A stretch of 64,000 bases of DNA from JAAUTG01 sp964458705 (GCA_964458705.1 CAYWKD010000004.1:45839-109838), one strand, 5' to 3'. Shown: positions 17,119 to 29,000, numbered from the stretch's first letter. Program-made: numbers and translations. Notes: generated by a model not told the origin, from the letters alone.

Positions 17119-17853
17119 TTGGCAGCACAACAAACATATATTGAAGTAAATGGGCTGACTATTCCTATCAAAATATATCAAGAACGTAGAAATGATGTAC
17201 GGGCATCAATTGGCAGACGGCATTTCATACTGCGAATGCCTGACCATGTAGTACAGCAACAACAGAATAAATACTTGGCGTGGTTCAAAGATTGGATCGC
17301 AGATGTTTTACAGAATCATCCAAGCATACGAGATAAATTTCAACTTAAAACTTATGAAACAGGTACAGTACTTCAAGTCGGAGAGCGACAATACCTGTTG
17401 GAAGTTACTTATCAAGACAGAAAAACGCATACTGCCAAATTGAAACAAGGCATCATCTACTTAAAACTGGGTAATCAAGTTCCAAAGGTTATTCTTATAA
17501 ACAGTATAAAAAGACTACTTAGCCGAATTATTGCTCAGGACTTCTTGCCTGAAATAGAACAAAGGGTACACCAACTCAATGTGCTACATTTTCAGGTGCC
17601 TATTAAAAAAGTGGTACTTAAATACAATCAATCTAATTGGGGCAGTTGTTCCACAAAAGGAAATATTAACTTATCCACACGCTTACTTTTTGCTCCACCT
17701 CGTGTTATTGATTATGTTATCATACATGAGTTGGCGCATTTAGTAGAAATGAATCACTCCAACCGGTTTTGGCAGGTAGTTGCCAAGGCTATGCCCGATT
17801 ATAAACAACAAGAAAACTGGTTGAAAAAAGAAAGCGGAGGCTGTGATTTTTGA
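17119..17853 (+). CDS. YgjP-like (DUF45) zinc metallopeptidase-domain protein
   Basis: A predicted zincin of the YgjP/DUF45 family related to SprT proteins, of poorly known function. Motifs: NWGSCSTKGNINLSTRLLF (family signature, about residues 173-191), then VIIHELAHLVEMNHSNRFW with HELAH at 203-207 and the third probable zinc ligand at His213. The N-terminal half is beta-rich and divergent. The chosen start is a TTG three bases after the serC stop, because the next in-frame ATG falls about 40 residues inside conserved-looking sequence. It has no signal peptide, so the protein is likely cytoplasmic. Length 244 is typical. Confidence 0.85.
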   Translation: MAAQQTYIEVNGLTIPIKIYQERRNDVRASIGRRHFILRMPDHVVQQQQNKYLAWFKDWIADVLQNHPSIRDKFQLKTYETGTVLQVGERQYLLEVTYQDRKTHTAKLKQGIIYLKLGNQVPKVILINSIKRLLSRIIAQDFLPEIEQRVHQLNVLHFQVPIKKVVLKYNQSNWGSCSTKGNINLSTRLLFAPPRVIDYVIIHELAHLVEMNHSNRFWQVVAKAMPDYKQQENWLKKESGGCDF

Positions 17854-17961
17854 TAGCTTATCTTACTGCTAGCTGTTACTAAATGCTGATGAATAAACGA
17901 TTATTTCTACCGTTGTTTAACGAAATCTACCAAATAAGCCTTACCTTGCATCAATTATTAT

Positions 17962-18035
17962 ATTCCTATTTTACTAAGTTAGTCTGAATAGGAATGAGCG
18001 TACTAAATACTGATTGCCGAATGCGGTGCAGTATT
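17962..18035 (+). promoter_or_regulatory. Two consecutive hairpins in the leader of the DEAD-box helicase gene
   Basis: The first is a perfect 9-bp inverted repeat (17962-17970 with 17987-17995) that encloses a smaller one (ACTAA/TTAGT, 17973-17983). The second is a 7-bp repeat (18006-18012 with 18029-18035) enclosing CCG/CGG, and ends 11 bases before the ATG. Structured leaders are known for cold-induced RNA helicases, so a regulatory role is an inference. Confidence 0.45.
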
Positions 18036-18046
18036 AAAATAAAAAA

Positions 18047-19285
18047 ATGAAGTTTAAAGATTTAAAATTAATAGCCCCAGTTCTTAAAGCAATTGAAGAT
18101 GTAGGATATGAAGAGCCTACCAAAATACAAGCGGAAGCCATACCCAAAATTTTAAACAGAAAAGATGTACTAGGAATAGCACAAACGGGAACTGGCAAAA
18201 CGGCTGCCTTTGCAATACCAATCATTCAAATGATTCATGAAATAGATGGCAGCGGACAGTCCACACCGAGCTTGAGAGCTTTAATTCTTACTCCTACTAG
18301 GGAATTAGCTATTCAAATAGACGAAAACATAAGCGAATACAACAAATATACTAAAGTAAGGCATGCTGTTATATTTGGAGGAGTAAAACAACACACTCAG
18401 GTTCAAGCACTAGAGCAAGGTGTTCAGATTTTAGTGGCTACACCAGGAAGATTGCTAGATTTGATACAGCAAGGATATGTAACACTAGAGGATCTAAAAA
18501 TATTCGTCCTTGATGAAGCGGACCGAATGCTAGATATGGGATTTATTCACGACATTAAGAAGCTCGTTGCTCTCTTACCAGCTCAAAGGCAAACGTTATT
18601 CTTCTCTGCAACAATGCCAAATCATATTCTCTCTTTATCAGAACAAATGTTAACAGATCCAGAGCGGGTAGAAGTTGCTAGAAAGTCATCCGTAGCAAAA
18701 GCTATTCAGCAGTTTGTGTATTACACCAATAAAGAGGAAAAAGTTAATTTGTTGAATCACATCTTAGTAGATAAAAAGCAGGAGCAAGTACTCGTATTTG
18801 TGAGAACGAAGCACGGAGCGGATAAGCTAGCTAAGAAACTGAAAAAAATGAATCTTCAAGCTGATGCAATTCATGGCAATAAAAGTCAGAATGCTAGGCA
18901 GAGGACATTGAAAAACTTTAAGGAAGACAACCTAAAAATACTTATTGCTACGGACATTGCGGCAAGAGGAATAGACATAACAAAACTCCCATATGTTATT
19001 AATTATGATGTGCCAAACATTCCAGAGACTTATGTGCATAGAATTGGCAGATCGGGCAGAGCAGGCGAAAAAGGGGTCGCCATATCCATTAGCGAGCCAG
19101 AAGAAAATGCTTATGTCGTAGCGATAGAAGATTTGACTAAAAAGCCACTCATCAAAGTAAAAGATCATCCTTATCCGCAGACCGATCGACCTATGACTGC
19201 AAAAGAGAAAAAAGAACACAACAAAGAAAAGCAGGAGCGAAAGCTAGAACTTATCAAAGCAAGAAGAAAGAGTAAGCAGCGATAG
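18047..19285 (+). CDS. DEAD-box ATP-dependent RNA helicase (RhlE-like)
   Basis: An ATP-dependent RNA helicase that remodels RNA duplexes in ribosome assembly or mRNA decay. All motifs are present: Q motif (GYEEPTKIQAEAIP), motif I (AQTGTGKTAA), Ia (PTRELAIQI), GG, Ib (TPGR), II (DEADRMLDMGF), III (SAT), then domain 2 with IV (VFVRTK), V (ATDIAARGIDI) and VI (HRIGRSGRAG). The short basic tail (about residues 370-412, rich in Lys and Glu) resembles RhlE-type helicases, several copies of which are common in Bacteroidota. Length 412 is normal. The hairpin-rich leader suggests post-transcriptional control. It converges on the lipoprotein gene with almost no gap. Confidence 0.93.
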   Translation: MKFKDLKLIAPVLKAIEDVGYEEPTKIQAEAIPKILNRKDVLGIAQTGTGKTAAFAIPIIQMIHEIDGSGQSTPSLRALILTPTRELAIQIDENISEYNKYTKVRHAVIFGGVKQHTQVQALEQGVQILVATPGRLLDLIQQGYVTLEDLKIFVLDEADRMLDMGFIHDIKKLVALLPAQRQTLFFSATMPNHILSLSEQMLTDPERVEVARKSSVAKAIQQFVYYTNKEEKVNLLNHILVDKKQEQVLVFVRTKHGADKLAKKLKKMNLQADAIHGNKSQNARQRTLKNFKEDNLKILIATDIAARGIDITKLPYVINYDVPNIPETYVHRIGRSGRAGEKGVAISISEPEENAYVVAIEDLTKKPLIKVKDHPYPQTDRPMTAKEKKEHNKEKQERKLELIKARRKSKQR

Positions 19286-19290
19286 ATGGC

Positions 19291-19884
19291 TTACTTTACT
19301 TTACGATTGGTCGTAAGCTTTGCATCATACTCTTTGCGATCAATTGTGAGGTCTGTAAAAATGGCTCGAACTCTATTTTGGATAGGGTCTTTAAATACTC
19401 GAATCCTACGATTGCCATCCACCCTCACAAATACTTTTTCATGGCTTTTAGGATGTTCAAATGCTGTGAGTTCGCCATACTCTTCTTCTATAATTTGCAT
19501 AACATCTACTAAGAGCGTATCTATGCTGTATTGTTCATCCCAAGTAAAAGCATCATATCGGTAAAGCACAGGCATCTCTACAATTTTATCATTATGAAAA
19601 GTGGGATAAAAATTCATTTTTCCAGGATGCCTTAACTTGTCCGAAAGGTCATACTCTACACTAGTGTTGCCATCGCCTTGCTTAATGATTTGTTGTTTAT
19701 TCATTTCCCAGCAATGTTGATAGAAGTCTTTAGAATTCATTCCAAACGAAATATTGAGAAACAGCTCGTCGTTTCGCTCTCCTTTGGCGAGCTCTCGTTC
19801 TACCATTTTGTCATACTCAGATTTTACTTGGCAGTTTTGCAGTAGGGGCAATACTAATAGCAACAATATACTTAGTCGAGTCAT
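19291..19884 (-). CDS. Predicted lipoprotein of unknown function
   Basis: No family was recognised. The frame is open from 19917, but the ATG at 19884 gives a standard lipoprotein signal: a positively charged start (MTR), a hydrophobic core (LSILLLLVLPLL) and a lipobox-like QNC with Cys18. The mature chain is charged and probably alpha/beta, with segments DELFLNISFGMNSKDFYQHC and a C-terminal VRAIFTDLTIDRKEYD. The two further cysteines are few. It is the last gene of the minus-strand series that includes the T9SS-linked OmpA/PD40 gene (61 bases upstream), so an envelope role is a reasonable inference and nothing more. Confidence 0.7.
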   Translation of the reverse strand: MTRLSILLLLVLPLLQNCQVKSEYDKMVERELAKGERNDELFLNISFGMNSKDFYQHCWEMNKQQIIKQGDGNTSVEYDLSDKLRHPGKMNFYPTFHNDKIVEMPVLYRYDAFTWDEQYSIDTLLVDVMQIIEEEYGELTAFEHPKSHEKVFVRVDGNRRIRVFKDPIQNRVRAIFTDLTIDRKEYDAKLTTNRKVK

Positions 19885-19945
19885 TTTTGATACATTTATT
19901 ATTTTTCCCACTAACACAACAAGTCTTTACTTAGTTTGCCAAACC

Positions 19946-21952
19946 TTAATTTCCATTGATCTGTAATTTATCACCTGAACCGACTTCAATGATACGTACC
20001 TCAGTTCTTCGATTAAATTGATGTTCTTCTTCCGAACAGTTGATTCCATCTGTGCAATGATTTCTTATTCGGGACTCTCCAAAACCAAAGGTATTGATGC
20101 GATGATGTTGAATACCTCTATTGATGAGATATTGCTTCGCTGCTTGTGCGCGCTTTTGAGAAAGTTCCATATTATAAAAGGCTTCTCCTCTTGAATCAGT
20201 GTGGGCAATCAGTTCAATCTTAATGCTAGGGTATTCTTCCATTAGTTGAACTAATTCATTTAGCTCTTTGGTAGCTGATGATTTTATTTCATAGTCTCCA
20301 AAGTCATAGTATATATCTTCAAGTATAGCCACTGCTCCTGCTTTGATAGGCATATTAGAAATGCCAGATTGATTAATTTCGAGATTTACATTGAGCGTTT
20401 TAGAACGAACGCCTCTAATATTTTTTGTAGAAACTACTGTTTGATAGTTTTCAAAGCCCGCTTTACTGATTTCTACAAGAAAGTCACATCCTTCTTCAAG
20501 ACAATATATAAACTGCCCAACTTGATTAGAGTTGAACTGTCGAACTTTGTTGTTGCATTTATTTGTTACTTGTATGTTGGCATAGGGAATTGGATTGGTT
20601 GAGCTAGACAAAATCGTCCCATTTAAGTCGAAGCAAGAGATGGGATGAAGTAAGATCTCGATGCGCTCTGCCTCAATTTTTCCAATAGTAGAGTAAACAA
20701 ATTCCTGCGTCTCAAATCCTGACTTTGATACTAGTATTAAGTACTTTTTCTCTGCTCTTAGTGTTTGAACGACCTCGCCTCTTCTGTTAGTTCGTACAGG
20801 AGGCTGAGTAATATTTTCTTCGCTTTTTAGTATTTTTTGTAGAATTCGATGTTCGGGATTGTTAGGATCAGCAACGTATTTATACTCATATATTTCTTCC
20901 GAGTAACCATCTTTTAACTGTTCAAATATGCGGATATCTGCTAGAGGAACAGGCGCATTATTTTGTTCATTCATAACTTGAATTGTAGAGCGTAAGTTAA
21001 ATGTACTCGTCATTGATTTGATACCATTCAAAGCTTGAAATGAGTAAATATCATCTTTACCCATGCCACCGCTGCGATTAGAGGTAAAATATCCTTTTTC
21101 TCCATAAGCATCTAAAATCAAGCTAAAATCATCTTCTCCTGAGTTGAAAGGGCTGCCGAGATTAATAACTCTTTCGTCAGGGTCAGCTAGATTTATCATA
21201 AAAATATCATAACCACCATAACCAGGATGACCTGTGGAAGCAAAAAATAATACGCCACTGTCATGAATGAATGGGAAGGCCTCTTTTCCAGAGGTATTGA
21301 TAGAATTACCTAGATTGATGGGTCTAGACCAAGTGTTATCTTTTAAGCGTTCCACCATGAAGATATCAGTCTCTCCAAATCCTCCAGCCATATCAGAAGC
21401 GAAGAATAGTCGGTCGCCAGCAGGTGAAACAGAAGGGTGCATATAGTTGAAATCGCCATTATTAAACGACATTTCTCTAATATTTTCCCAATCATTATCA
21501 CCCATAGAGGCCTCAAAAATCCGAGTGAACCACATTTCTTTTCCTTTATTCTGTCTTCCTCTATTAGCAGTTCGTGTGAAATAAATCGTTCTTTGGGAAG
21601 CTTCAAAGGAAGAAGCACTTTCGTGCCATTGAGAATTGATATTAAAAGAGAAATTACTAGGTTTTGCTTTGATACCTTTTGATTCGATAGGTGCAAAATA
21701 TAAATCGTGAAAAGTATCTCCTGTTGTTCTATCAATAGGACCTTGTTTTCTTCTACTCGAAGGATAGACGATTCCATCTCGGTAAAAAGTAGGTGCATAA
21801 TCGTCTTTTTCAGAATTGATCTGAGCTAGATTCATTATTGCTACTGATTTTCGCCAACTTTCTAAGTCAAGATTACCTTGAGCTAAGTTTTGACTTATTA
21901 CGGTAAAAACAAGTAGAAAAGGGAATGTGGCGTTTAGTCTGAGTAGAAGCAT
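19946..21952 (-). CDS. OmpA-family protein with PD40/WD40-like propeller (PorE-like)
   Basis: A predicted periplasmic, peptidoglycan-binding protein linked to T9SS. After a signal peptide (cleavage near SQNLAQ, residue about 25), PD40-type beta-propeller repeats follow (about 80-310; HPSVSPAGDRLFFASDM, AFPFIHDSGVLFFASTG, GEKGYFTSNRSGG). Next come carboxypeptidase-regulatory-like beta domains (about 380-530). The C-terminal OmpA domain (about 545-660) has IYYDFGDYEIK, IELIAHTDSRG and the NRRTEVRI tail that binds meso-DAP. TPR repeats found in PorE are not obvious at the N-terminus. It lies 36 bases after the PorP/SprF gene and closes the adhesin-PorP-OmpA operon, an arrangement repeatedly seen in Bacteroidota. 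Confidence 0.88.
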   Translation of the reverse strand: MLLLRLNATFPFLLVFTVISQNLAQGNLDLESWRKSVAIMNLAQINSEKDDYAPTFYRDGIVYPSSRRKQGPIDRTTGDTFHDLYFAPIESKGIKAKPSNFSFNINSQWHESASSFEASQRTIYFTRTANRGRQNKGKEMWFTRIFEASMGDNDWENIREMSFNNGDFNYMHPSVSPAGDRLFFASDMAGGFGETDIFMVERLKDNTWSRPINLGNSINTSGKEAFPFIHDSGVLFFASTGHPGYGGYDIFMINLADPDERVINLGSPFNSGEDDFSLILDAYGEKGYFTSNRSGGMGKDDIYSFQALNGIKSMTSTFNLRSTIQVMNEQNNAPVPLADIRIFEQLKDGYSEEIYEYKYVADPNNPEHRILQKILKSEENITQPPVRTNRRGEVVQTLRAEKKYLILVSKSGFETQEFVYSTIGKIEAERIEILLHPISCFDLNGTILSSSTNPIPYANIQVTNKCNNKVRQFNSNQVGQFIYCLEEGCDFLVEISKAGFENYQTVVSTKNIRGVRSKTLNVNLEINQSGISNMPIKAGAVAILEDIYYDFGDYEIKSSATKELNELVQLMEEYPSIKIELIAHTDSRGEAFYNMELSQKRAQAAKQYLINRGIQHHRINTFGFGESRIRNHCTDGINCSEEEHQFNRRTEVRIIEVGSGDKLQINGN

Positions 21953-21988
21953 GATAGCATATCTTTTTCAAATGGCTATTAAAAAATA

Positions 21989-22945
21989 TTAGAAATGCCT
22001 TGGATTAACATACTCTCGATCACCTACATTATCTCGACTACCAAAGCAGTAGCGAATAGCAGCCTCAATACTGCCTTGTTGATAATTTTTCAATGCTGAA
22101 AGTGTGATATCATAAGAGACTCCCAATAAGAAATTTTCACTTATATCTACAGCAAATAAAGCACCAATGGATTCACCTATTCCATTAGATTTAGCTCCAC
22201 CTAGACGATAAGTAGCTCCTAGTGTAATTCTATCCATTAGAATAAAACTAGCATTGATATCTGCATCTAAAGGCGCAGTTGGTGTATATTTTACGAGTAA
22301 TTGAGGTAAAAACTTAAAGTTGCCCTCACCAATAATTGTCCCGCCCATCAAATAAAAATGCTGTACTTCTCTCGATATAATTCCTATGTCGTCTGCTAAG
22401 TCAATATTGGACTTTAATAATCTTGGGCTAGAAAAACCTAAATAAAAATTTTCAGTGTGATAATAAAAACCTAGTCCAAAATTAGGAACGAATTTACTCT
22501 GCAAACTAGCAGGAATTGCACCATCAGAGGAAACTGGTTGTGTTCCCTCTACTTTGGAAAAGTCTGTTCTCATAAATCTGATAGATGCTTGAATACCTAT
22601 GCCAATAATACCATCTCCAAGTGGAATGCGATAAGCATAGCTGCCATCAAAAGTGAATCGTTCAGAAACAGCAATACTATTTCGATAGATATTTCCACCC
22701 ACTCCAATTCGGTTATTGAGTAAAGGAAAGTCAAAAGTTAAGCCCTGTGTTTGAGGTGCGCCATCCAGTCCAATCCACTGACTACGAGTGATGGCAGTAA
22801 AACAAGGTAAGCCATTGCTGCCTGCATAAGCTGGATTGTAGCGCAATTTATTAAACATAAATTGAGTGTACTGCTCATCTTGCTGTCCAATAGCTATGCA
22901 ATTGATTAAGCAGAAACATCCCAGAATAAGTAATCGATTCATCAT
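21989..22945 (-). CDS. PorP/SprF-family type IX secretion membrane protein
   Basis: PorP/SprF proteins are 14-stranded outer-membrane barrels that accompany T9SS substrates ending in type B sorting domains. In Flavobacterium, SprF is needed for surface delivery of the adhesin SprB. The family signature is plain: a signal peptide ending AIGQQ, then QYTQFMFNKLRYNPAYAGS, TRSQWIGLDGAPQTQ and FPLLNNRIGVGGN near the N-terminus. Amphipathic strands run to AIRYCFG at the C-terminal end. Length 318 is typical. It sits directly downstream of the giant substrate gene (87-base gap) and upstream of the OmpA/PD40 gene, so it is probably dedicated to that substrate. Confidence 0.93.
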   Translation of the reverse strand: MMNRLLILGCFCLINCIAIGQQDEQYTQFMFNKLRYNPAYAGSNGLPCFTAITRSQWIGLDGAPQTQGLTFDFPLLNNRIGVGGNIYRNSIAVSERFTFDGSYAYRIPLGDGIIGIGIQASIRFMRTDFSKVEGTQPVSSDGAIPASLQSKFVPNFGLGFYYHTENFYLGFSSPRLLKSNIDLADDIGIISREVQHFYLMGGTIIGEGNFKFLPQLLVKYTPTAPLDADINASFILMDRITLGATYRLGGAKSNGIGESIGALFAVDISENFLLGVSYDITLSALKNYQQGSIEAAIRYCFGSRDNVGDREYVNPRHF

Positions 22946-23032
22946 AAATATCTTTTTTTTGTGGAGACTTTTTAAACTGTTTAGCTGCTCAGTATGAGTA
23001 TCTGAATAGCGAACAACTTATATCGTTACAAA

Positions 23033-26000
23033 TTATCGTTGCAGCATGATGTAGCCACTTGCAGGCTTACTGCCATCTCCATAGTTAATCACATAGAAAT
23101 AAGGTCCGTCTGGAAGATTCTCCCCATTGTAAGAACCACGCCAATTATTTTGGTATCCTGCCTGTTTAAAAACTTCATCTCCCCATTGATTGAATATAAT
23201 AACTTCATTGTTGGGAAATTTAGCAGTATCATTTAAACAAGGAATGATAAAGGCGTCGTTAATGCCATCTTCATTAGGTGTAAAAATAGACGGAATACGA
23301 CAGGCTGTCTCTGCTCCTACGTTCACTATTACTATTGCCTCTGAGCAATCACAACCCATTGTACAGAGTTCATAAATGAAGGCATCAGTACCTGAGAAAA
23401 AGGCACTCGCTTGATAACTAATAAATCCTTGCTCTAAAACTTCGACTGTTCCGTTTTTAGGAGCTTCTACGATGTTTATAGTGAAGACTTCACTAACAAA
23501 ATTATCATTTACTGTTACATCATATTCAATTTGAGAAGCAAAGTCTGTAATAATTGTGTCTGGTGTTGCAAGTGCTAAAGGTTGATAATTAATAATGACA
23601 GTGTCAATAGATGCATCACCACAAGCACCATTATCGGTTGTCCAAATTAATTTATTCTTTCCAATCTCCAGTCCGCAAATGAGTGTATTTGGATCAGTCG
23701 TTGAGTTAAAAGTAATGTTCGAGTTCTCACTTGACCAACGACCAAAATCAGTTGGCGGTGGTGTTGCATTCAAGTTGGTACAGCCATCTCCACACTCGTC
23801 GAAATCTTCACCAGCATAAGCTAAGCCATTAGAAACGATTACTGTTACAACATCAGATGATTCCCCACAAGTCCCTTCTGTAATATTCCATGTAAATTCG
23901 TATAAATTACCGGGTTCTAGCCCTGAAATTATAGTATTAGGATCATTGATATTTTCTATGGTTATTCCAAGCTCCTTTTGAATATCACCCTGTGTCCAAA
24001 AACCTGTTCCTATTGTTGGCAAGGTGGCGTTTAGCTGGAGCGAGTTCACTGTACAGGTGTCAATCATGATACCTGCATCAGCAGCTTCGTTTGGATTGAT
24101 AATGATAGCTATATCATCCGAAGAGAAATCACCACATGCGCCATTACTGAGTGTCCATCGAAACGTATAAGTTCCTGATATTTCTAAGCCAGAAACAGTA
24201 GTCTTAGCATCATCTGGATTGGCAATTACAACGCCTTCAGTATCACCTCCAATTTGTGTCCAGCGTCCCTGTCCAATACTTGGTTGAGTAGCATCAAGTG
24301 AAACGGACTGAGATTGACATACAATAAAGTCATCTCCTGCAAATGCTTGATTATTTGGTATTGTATTAAAGATGAGTTGTGTTGGTTGAGATAACCCTGA
24401 AGAACAGCCTTTTAGTTTAGCTTCTACATAGAACTTTTGAACTCCCTCCGTGTAGGCACTAAAATTATTGATGGGAAAAATTAGATCAGTTGTAGGACTA
24501 CCCAGTAGTTCAAGGTCTCCATCATACCAAGTGTAATTTGCTCCGGGAGTAGAAGTTACTTCTGCCACGCCCAAGCGTAGTACTGCATTGTCATTATCAA
24601 TACAAATCGGTCCGTTACTGATGGCAACTGGCAGAGTAGGTACTTCGTTGACAAGTACATCTACGGAAACTTGCGTAGATTCACAACCATTTAAAATAGC
24701 TTTTACTCGATAAGTGCCTGCGTGAATATCAGGGTTAGCCATAGGAAATACAGGATTAACACCAGATGCAGTTAAACCCGAAGGTCCTTCCCATCTGTAA
24801 GTTGCGCCTTCTATAAAGTCTGTTTCTAACCTCAATTGACCACCTTCACAAATTGGACTGTTACTAGAAGCGGATATAGTAGGAATAGCATTCACTTTTA
24901 CACTCGTTACGCCAGACTGTCTTGAAGTACAACCATCAATACGTACTAATACAGCATATTCTCCTTCATCATTGACATCAGATGATTGTATTGTTAAGGT
25001 TGGTACTGTGGTTGTTCGATTGCCAGTAGGTGTGAGCCAAGTATATTCCACTTCTGTGCCGGAGTAATTATTGGTCGTTAAGGTAATAACATCTCCCTCA
25101 CAAAACGGAGGAGCAGTAGCTTCGCTGATTGTTGGAGTGCTAGGAGCTGCTGGAGCATCCATTAAGGAAACAATAGTCGTCTTCTTCTCGGAACGACAAC
25201 CTGCTTGATTTGTAACTACTACGGAGTAGTTGCCACTACTGGCTTCAGTAGCATTTGGAATGGTTGCAATGCTATCCGTTGAAGTAAAGTTATTTGGTCC
25301 TTCCCAATTATAGGTGTAGGTTCCATCATCAAGAGGAAAAATTGAAACGGCTAGTTTTATATCTGTTGGGCTTGTCAAGCACTCCACACCACCACTATTG
25401 CTTATACCTGTAATCCTTATATTTTTTTCTACTGTTACTTCTGTTGTGGCAGTATTGGTGCAGCCTGCTGCCGTTGTGATTAAGCAAGTATAGTTACCCA
25501 CATCTTCTAGGGTTATATTTTCTATCACTGGGTTAATGCCAACGGCTCTATATCCATTCGGTCCAGACCATTCGTAGGTTGCTCCATCAATAATAGGTGA
25601 AGCAGTCAGTTGTAAATCATTATTCTCACAAATTGGGCTGGCACTAGCTGAAACGGATAGATTAGGATTAGTGTTGATTAAGACATCCAGAGGAGCAGAT
25701 AGCTCTGAATCGCATCCTGCTTTTGTGATATATCCTCTCCATGCTCCTGCAATATCTGTTGAGATATTATTGAGTGTTAGCGTATTTTGAACAGTTACTT
25801 GCTCTGACTGGTCAGGTGTTTGCCAATGATAGGCAGTAGCATCGGTAGTATTCATTGTCAGCGTAATAGAACTTCCTTCACAAGCACTACCTGTGTAAGT
25901 AAGAACGGGTTGTGCTGGTCGAGGGCGTACATTAATGTTTACATTAGCAGGTTCAGAGGTACATTCTCCTACTGAGATAATGAGCTGATAAGTGCCAGCG

Positions 26001-29000
26001 TCATTGATTGTTGCATTTTCAATAATTGGTGGATTTTGAGTATTGGCAGTATATCCATTCGGGCCTGTCCAGCGATAATTTAAATCTGCTCCCACCACGA
26101 ATGTAGATAATTCAATAGACTCCCCTTCGCATATTGCAGGTGGGTTTGGATCAGCAACTATTGCCTCTGGTATGTCAACTACTTCTAAATTTTGAGGTGA
26201 AGAAGGGAAAGAGGCACAACCATTAACTTCTATTATAACAAAGTAGCTGTAAATCCCTGAGGGCAGCACACCGAGTTCTAGGGATGGTGTGTTTGTTGTA
26301 CCAATTAAGGTTTGTGTCGCCTCTGTTCCACTATACCATTGATAAAGCACATTAGTATTTTCTAAAACGACTGAGGTTCTCAGTGAAACTGCCTCATCAG
26401 CACAGATGCTACTGGGCAGGATTAAATCTGGTGTTACTGGAGTATTTGAAATAGCAACTTCAACAATTCCTGTTGCTTCACAGCCAGTGATTCCTTTTAT
26501 CGTAACTTGATAAGAACCAGCCTTTTCTGGAGTAATATTTGTGATAATAGGGTTAGATTTGTTAGAGATAAAACCATTCGGTCCAGTCCACTGGTAAGTA
26601 TAGACATTATTGCCAACCCCCATTGGTGGATTGGTAAATAAAAACAACGTGTCGCCACCACATGGCGGAACAAAATAGGAAGGTTCAGGCACTTCTGAAA
26701 TGATACGAACAGGAGCTTGGCAAGTAGCAATATTACCAGATTTATCTACTACATTTAATGTAACATTAGCAGTATCTCGACCTTCGTATTGGCAATCGAA
26801 TATGGCTGGCGTAACAAACATAGTGTCAATGCCACAGTTATCGGAACTACCAAGGTCAATTTCAGTTGCATCAATGACTTCTGCAAAAGTACCAGAAGGG
26901 TTAATTGCAATAGTCGTTCCACCACAAATCGCAACTGGCTTTTCTGTGTCTGCTACAGTCACTATGAAATGGCAAGTATCAAAGTTAGCATTAGCGTCTT
27001 GTGTGATGTAAAAGATTTCTGTTACCCCTGCACTAAATTCAACTTCAGGAAGTGAGTTATTTGAATTTATGGTTGTCATTGGAATTTCAGTCGCCCCTTC
27101 TGAGAAATAAGTAAATTGTACATTGTCGAAAGAAAGAGTAGCAAACATCGTACTGACACCATCCGAATCGCCATTGTTGTTCACTATGGATGGGTCACAG
27201 GGATTAATACCATCTCCTGGCCCCCCTGGTGGAATAGGAATGGCACTGTTGGAAAATGCAGTAATCTGGATGCGTCCATCTGCTGCCCAGCTATTATATG
27301 TTTCTGGAGTAAGTTGAATTTTTATTTCACTAAAATTACTACAATCACCGAAGGTAACCTCTGGCTGCCCTAGAGTTGTATTCATAATAGGAATTCCATC
27401 GTCTCCAGTGATAATGAAAAAGCCGTTTGTGTTGTCCATATCTGCTCGGAGTGAAATTGTTAAAGTAACACTACTGATCGCATTAGGCCTCAGGTTTTCA
27501 AACACAAAAACTTTATCATCCGCCAAATAATCATTCAAATCTGGATCAAAAGTAAAAGTTAGTAAGGCATCAATGCTATCAGTGGGTACAGTAATTTCAT
27601 TAGCATTATCAGTATTACAATTATCTTTTATTTTTAACGGTAGCGGCAATTGATATTTGGCAGAACAGCCATTACCGCTAATACCCAAAGTGGTGTCGCT
27701 AGGGCAGTCAATTACTGGCGGTTCGTTATCTACTACCGTAGCTTGATAGCTACAGGAGTCAATATTACCCGCACAATCCGTTGCAAAATATTTTACTGTA
27801 TGAATACCTGTCGCTAAATTAACAAATACTGGAGCGGGTGGATTGAATAGGGATTTAGGGCTGTCATTAATGCTATATTCGTAGCGAATATCACTGGGAG
27901 TTAGTTGTTTGAAGAAAAGTGTAGCTTCTACGGATGAGCCACCACAAATATCATTAATAGAGAATCTGCCTGGTTGATCGACTAAAATATTAGGTTGTAG
28001 ATAAAAAGTAATCTGAGAGTTAGAGCCTGCCCACTGGTTGATCTGGTCAGCGGAGATATTAGTAAAAACTGTTTCTGAGTTGCCACATTGTGCACTGGCG
28101 TTGTTGGTTCTACCTAGAATAGTGCCATCCTCAGCTACTACATTGAAATATTCAGGCGATTGCTCTCCATCAAAACTTATTAAATTAATAGCTAGCTGTA
28201 CGCTATCACTTGCAAAACTCGGAGATAGAATGACTGGGAAACTCAAGCGAACTTCATTCACTACTACATCTCTATTATTAGGAGCATCAGAGACAACAGG
28301 ATAGTTGATGGATTTATTGTAATAACCAACACTGGCAGAGCAAGTTTCTTTTACAATTGGAGCGGCAAGCGGAAAGTCTGCTTCACAATTTCCAGCTTTT
28401 ACATTTAGTATGGTGTCCGGTGGGCAGTAGGCAAAACTAGGCGCTATCTCATCCTTCAAAGTGAAGGTTGCAGTTGTTGTATCTCTATTGCCACACTCAT
28501 CTTGTACAATAAAATCAACAGTCTGTTGACGAATTATTTTAGTATCGTCTGAGCAGCTAGGTTCAGGTAGGGTGGGTGTATTTTGTGTACCAGTATTGTA
28601 AGCTAACCAAGTTAAATTTTCTGTGGAAGTACAATTATCTTCTGCTACGGCTCCGCCCTTTGTGGCTACCCAATTCTCAAACTGCTCGTTAGTTGAGAGC
28701 ATACCATCACAAAAAAGATTTTGTTCAGCAGCAGGTACAGTGATAGTTGGAGCAATTTTATCATCAAGGCTAATTCTTTGGATTTGTTCTGTTATATTCC
28801 CAGCATCATCGGTTACCCGCCAAACCCTTTGAATAGCGCCACCGCTAGCACAATCTCCCGAGGAGAAGACATCTTCATAATTAATGTCGGGCATCGTGTC
28901 GCAGTTGTCCATAACCATCGTTGGACGACCTGTAATATTCAAATCAACAACTTCACCACAATCTACGGTTACGTCAGTAGGTACGACAAAAGAAGGGGCT

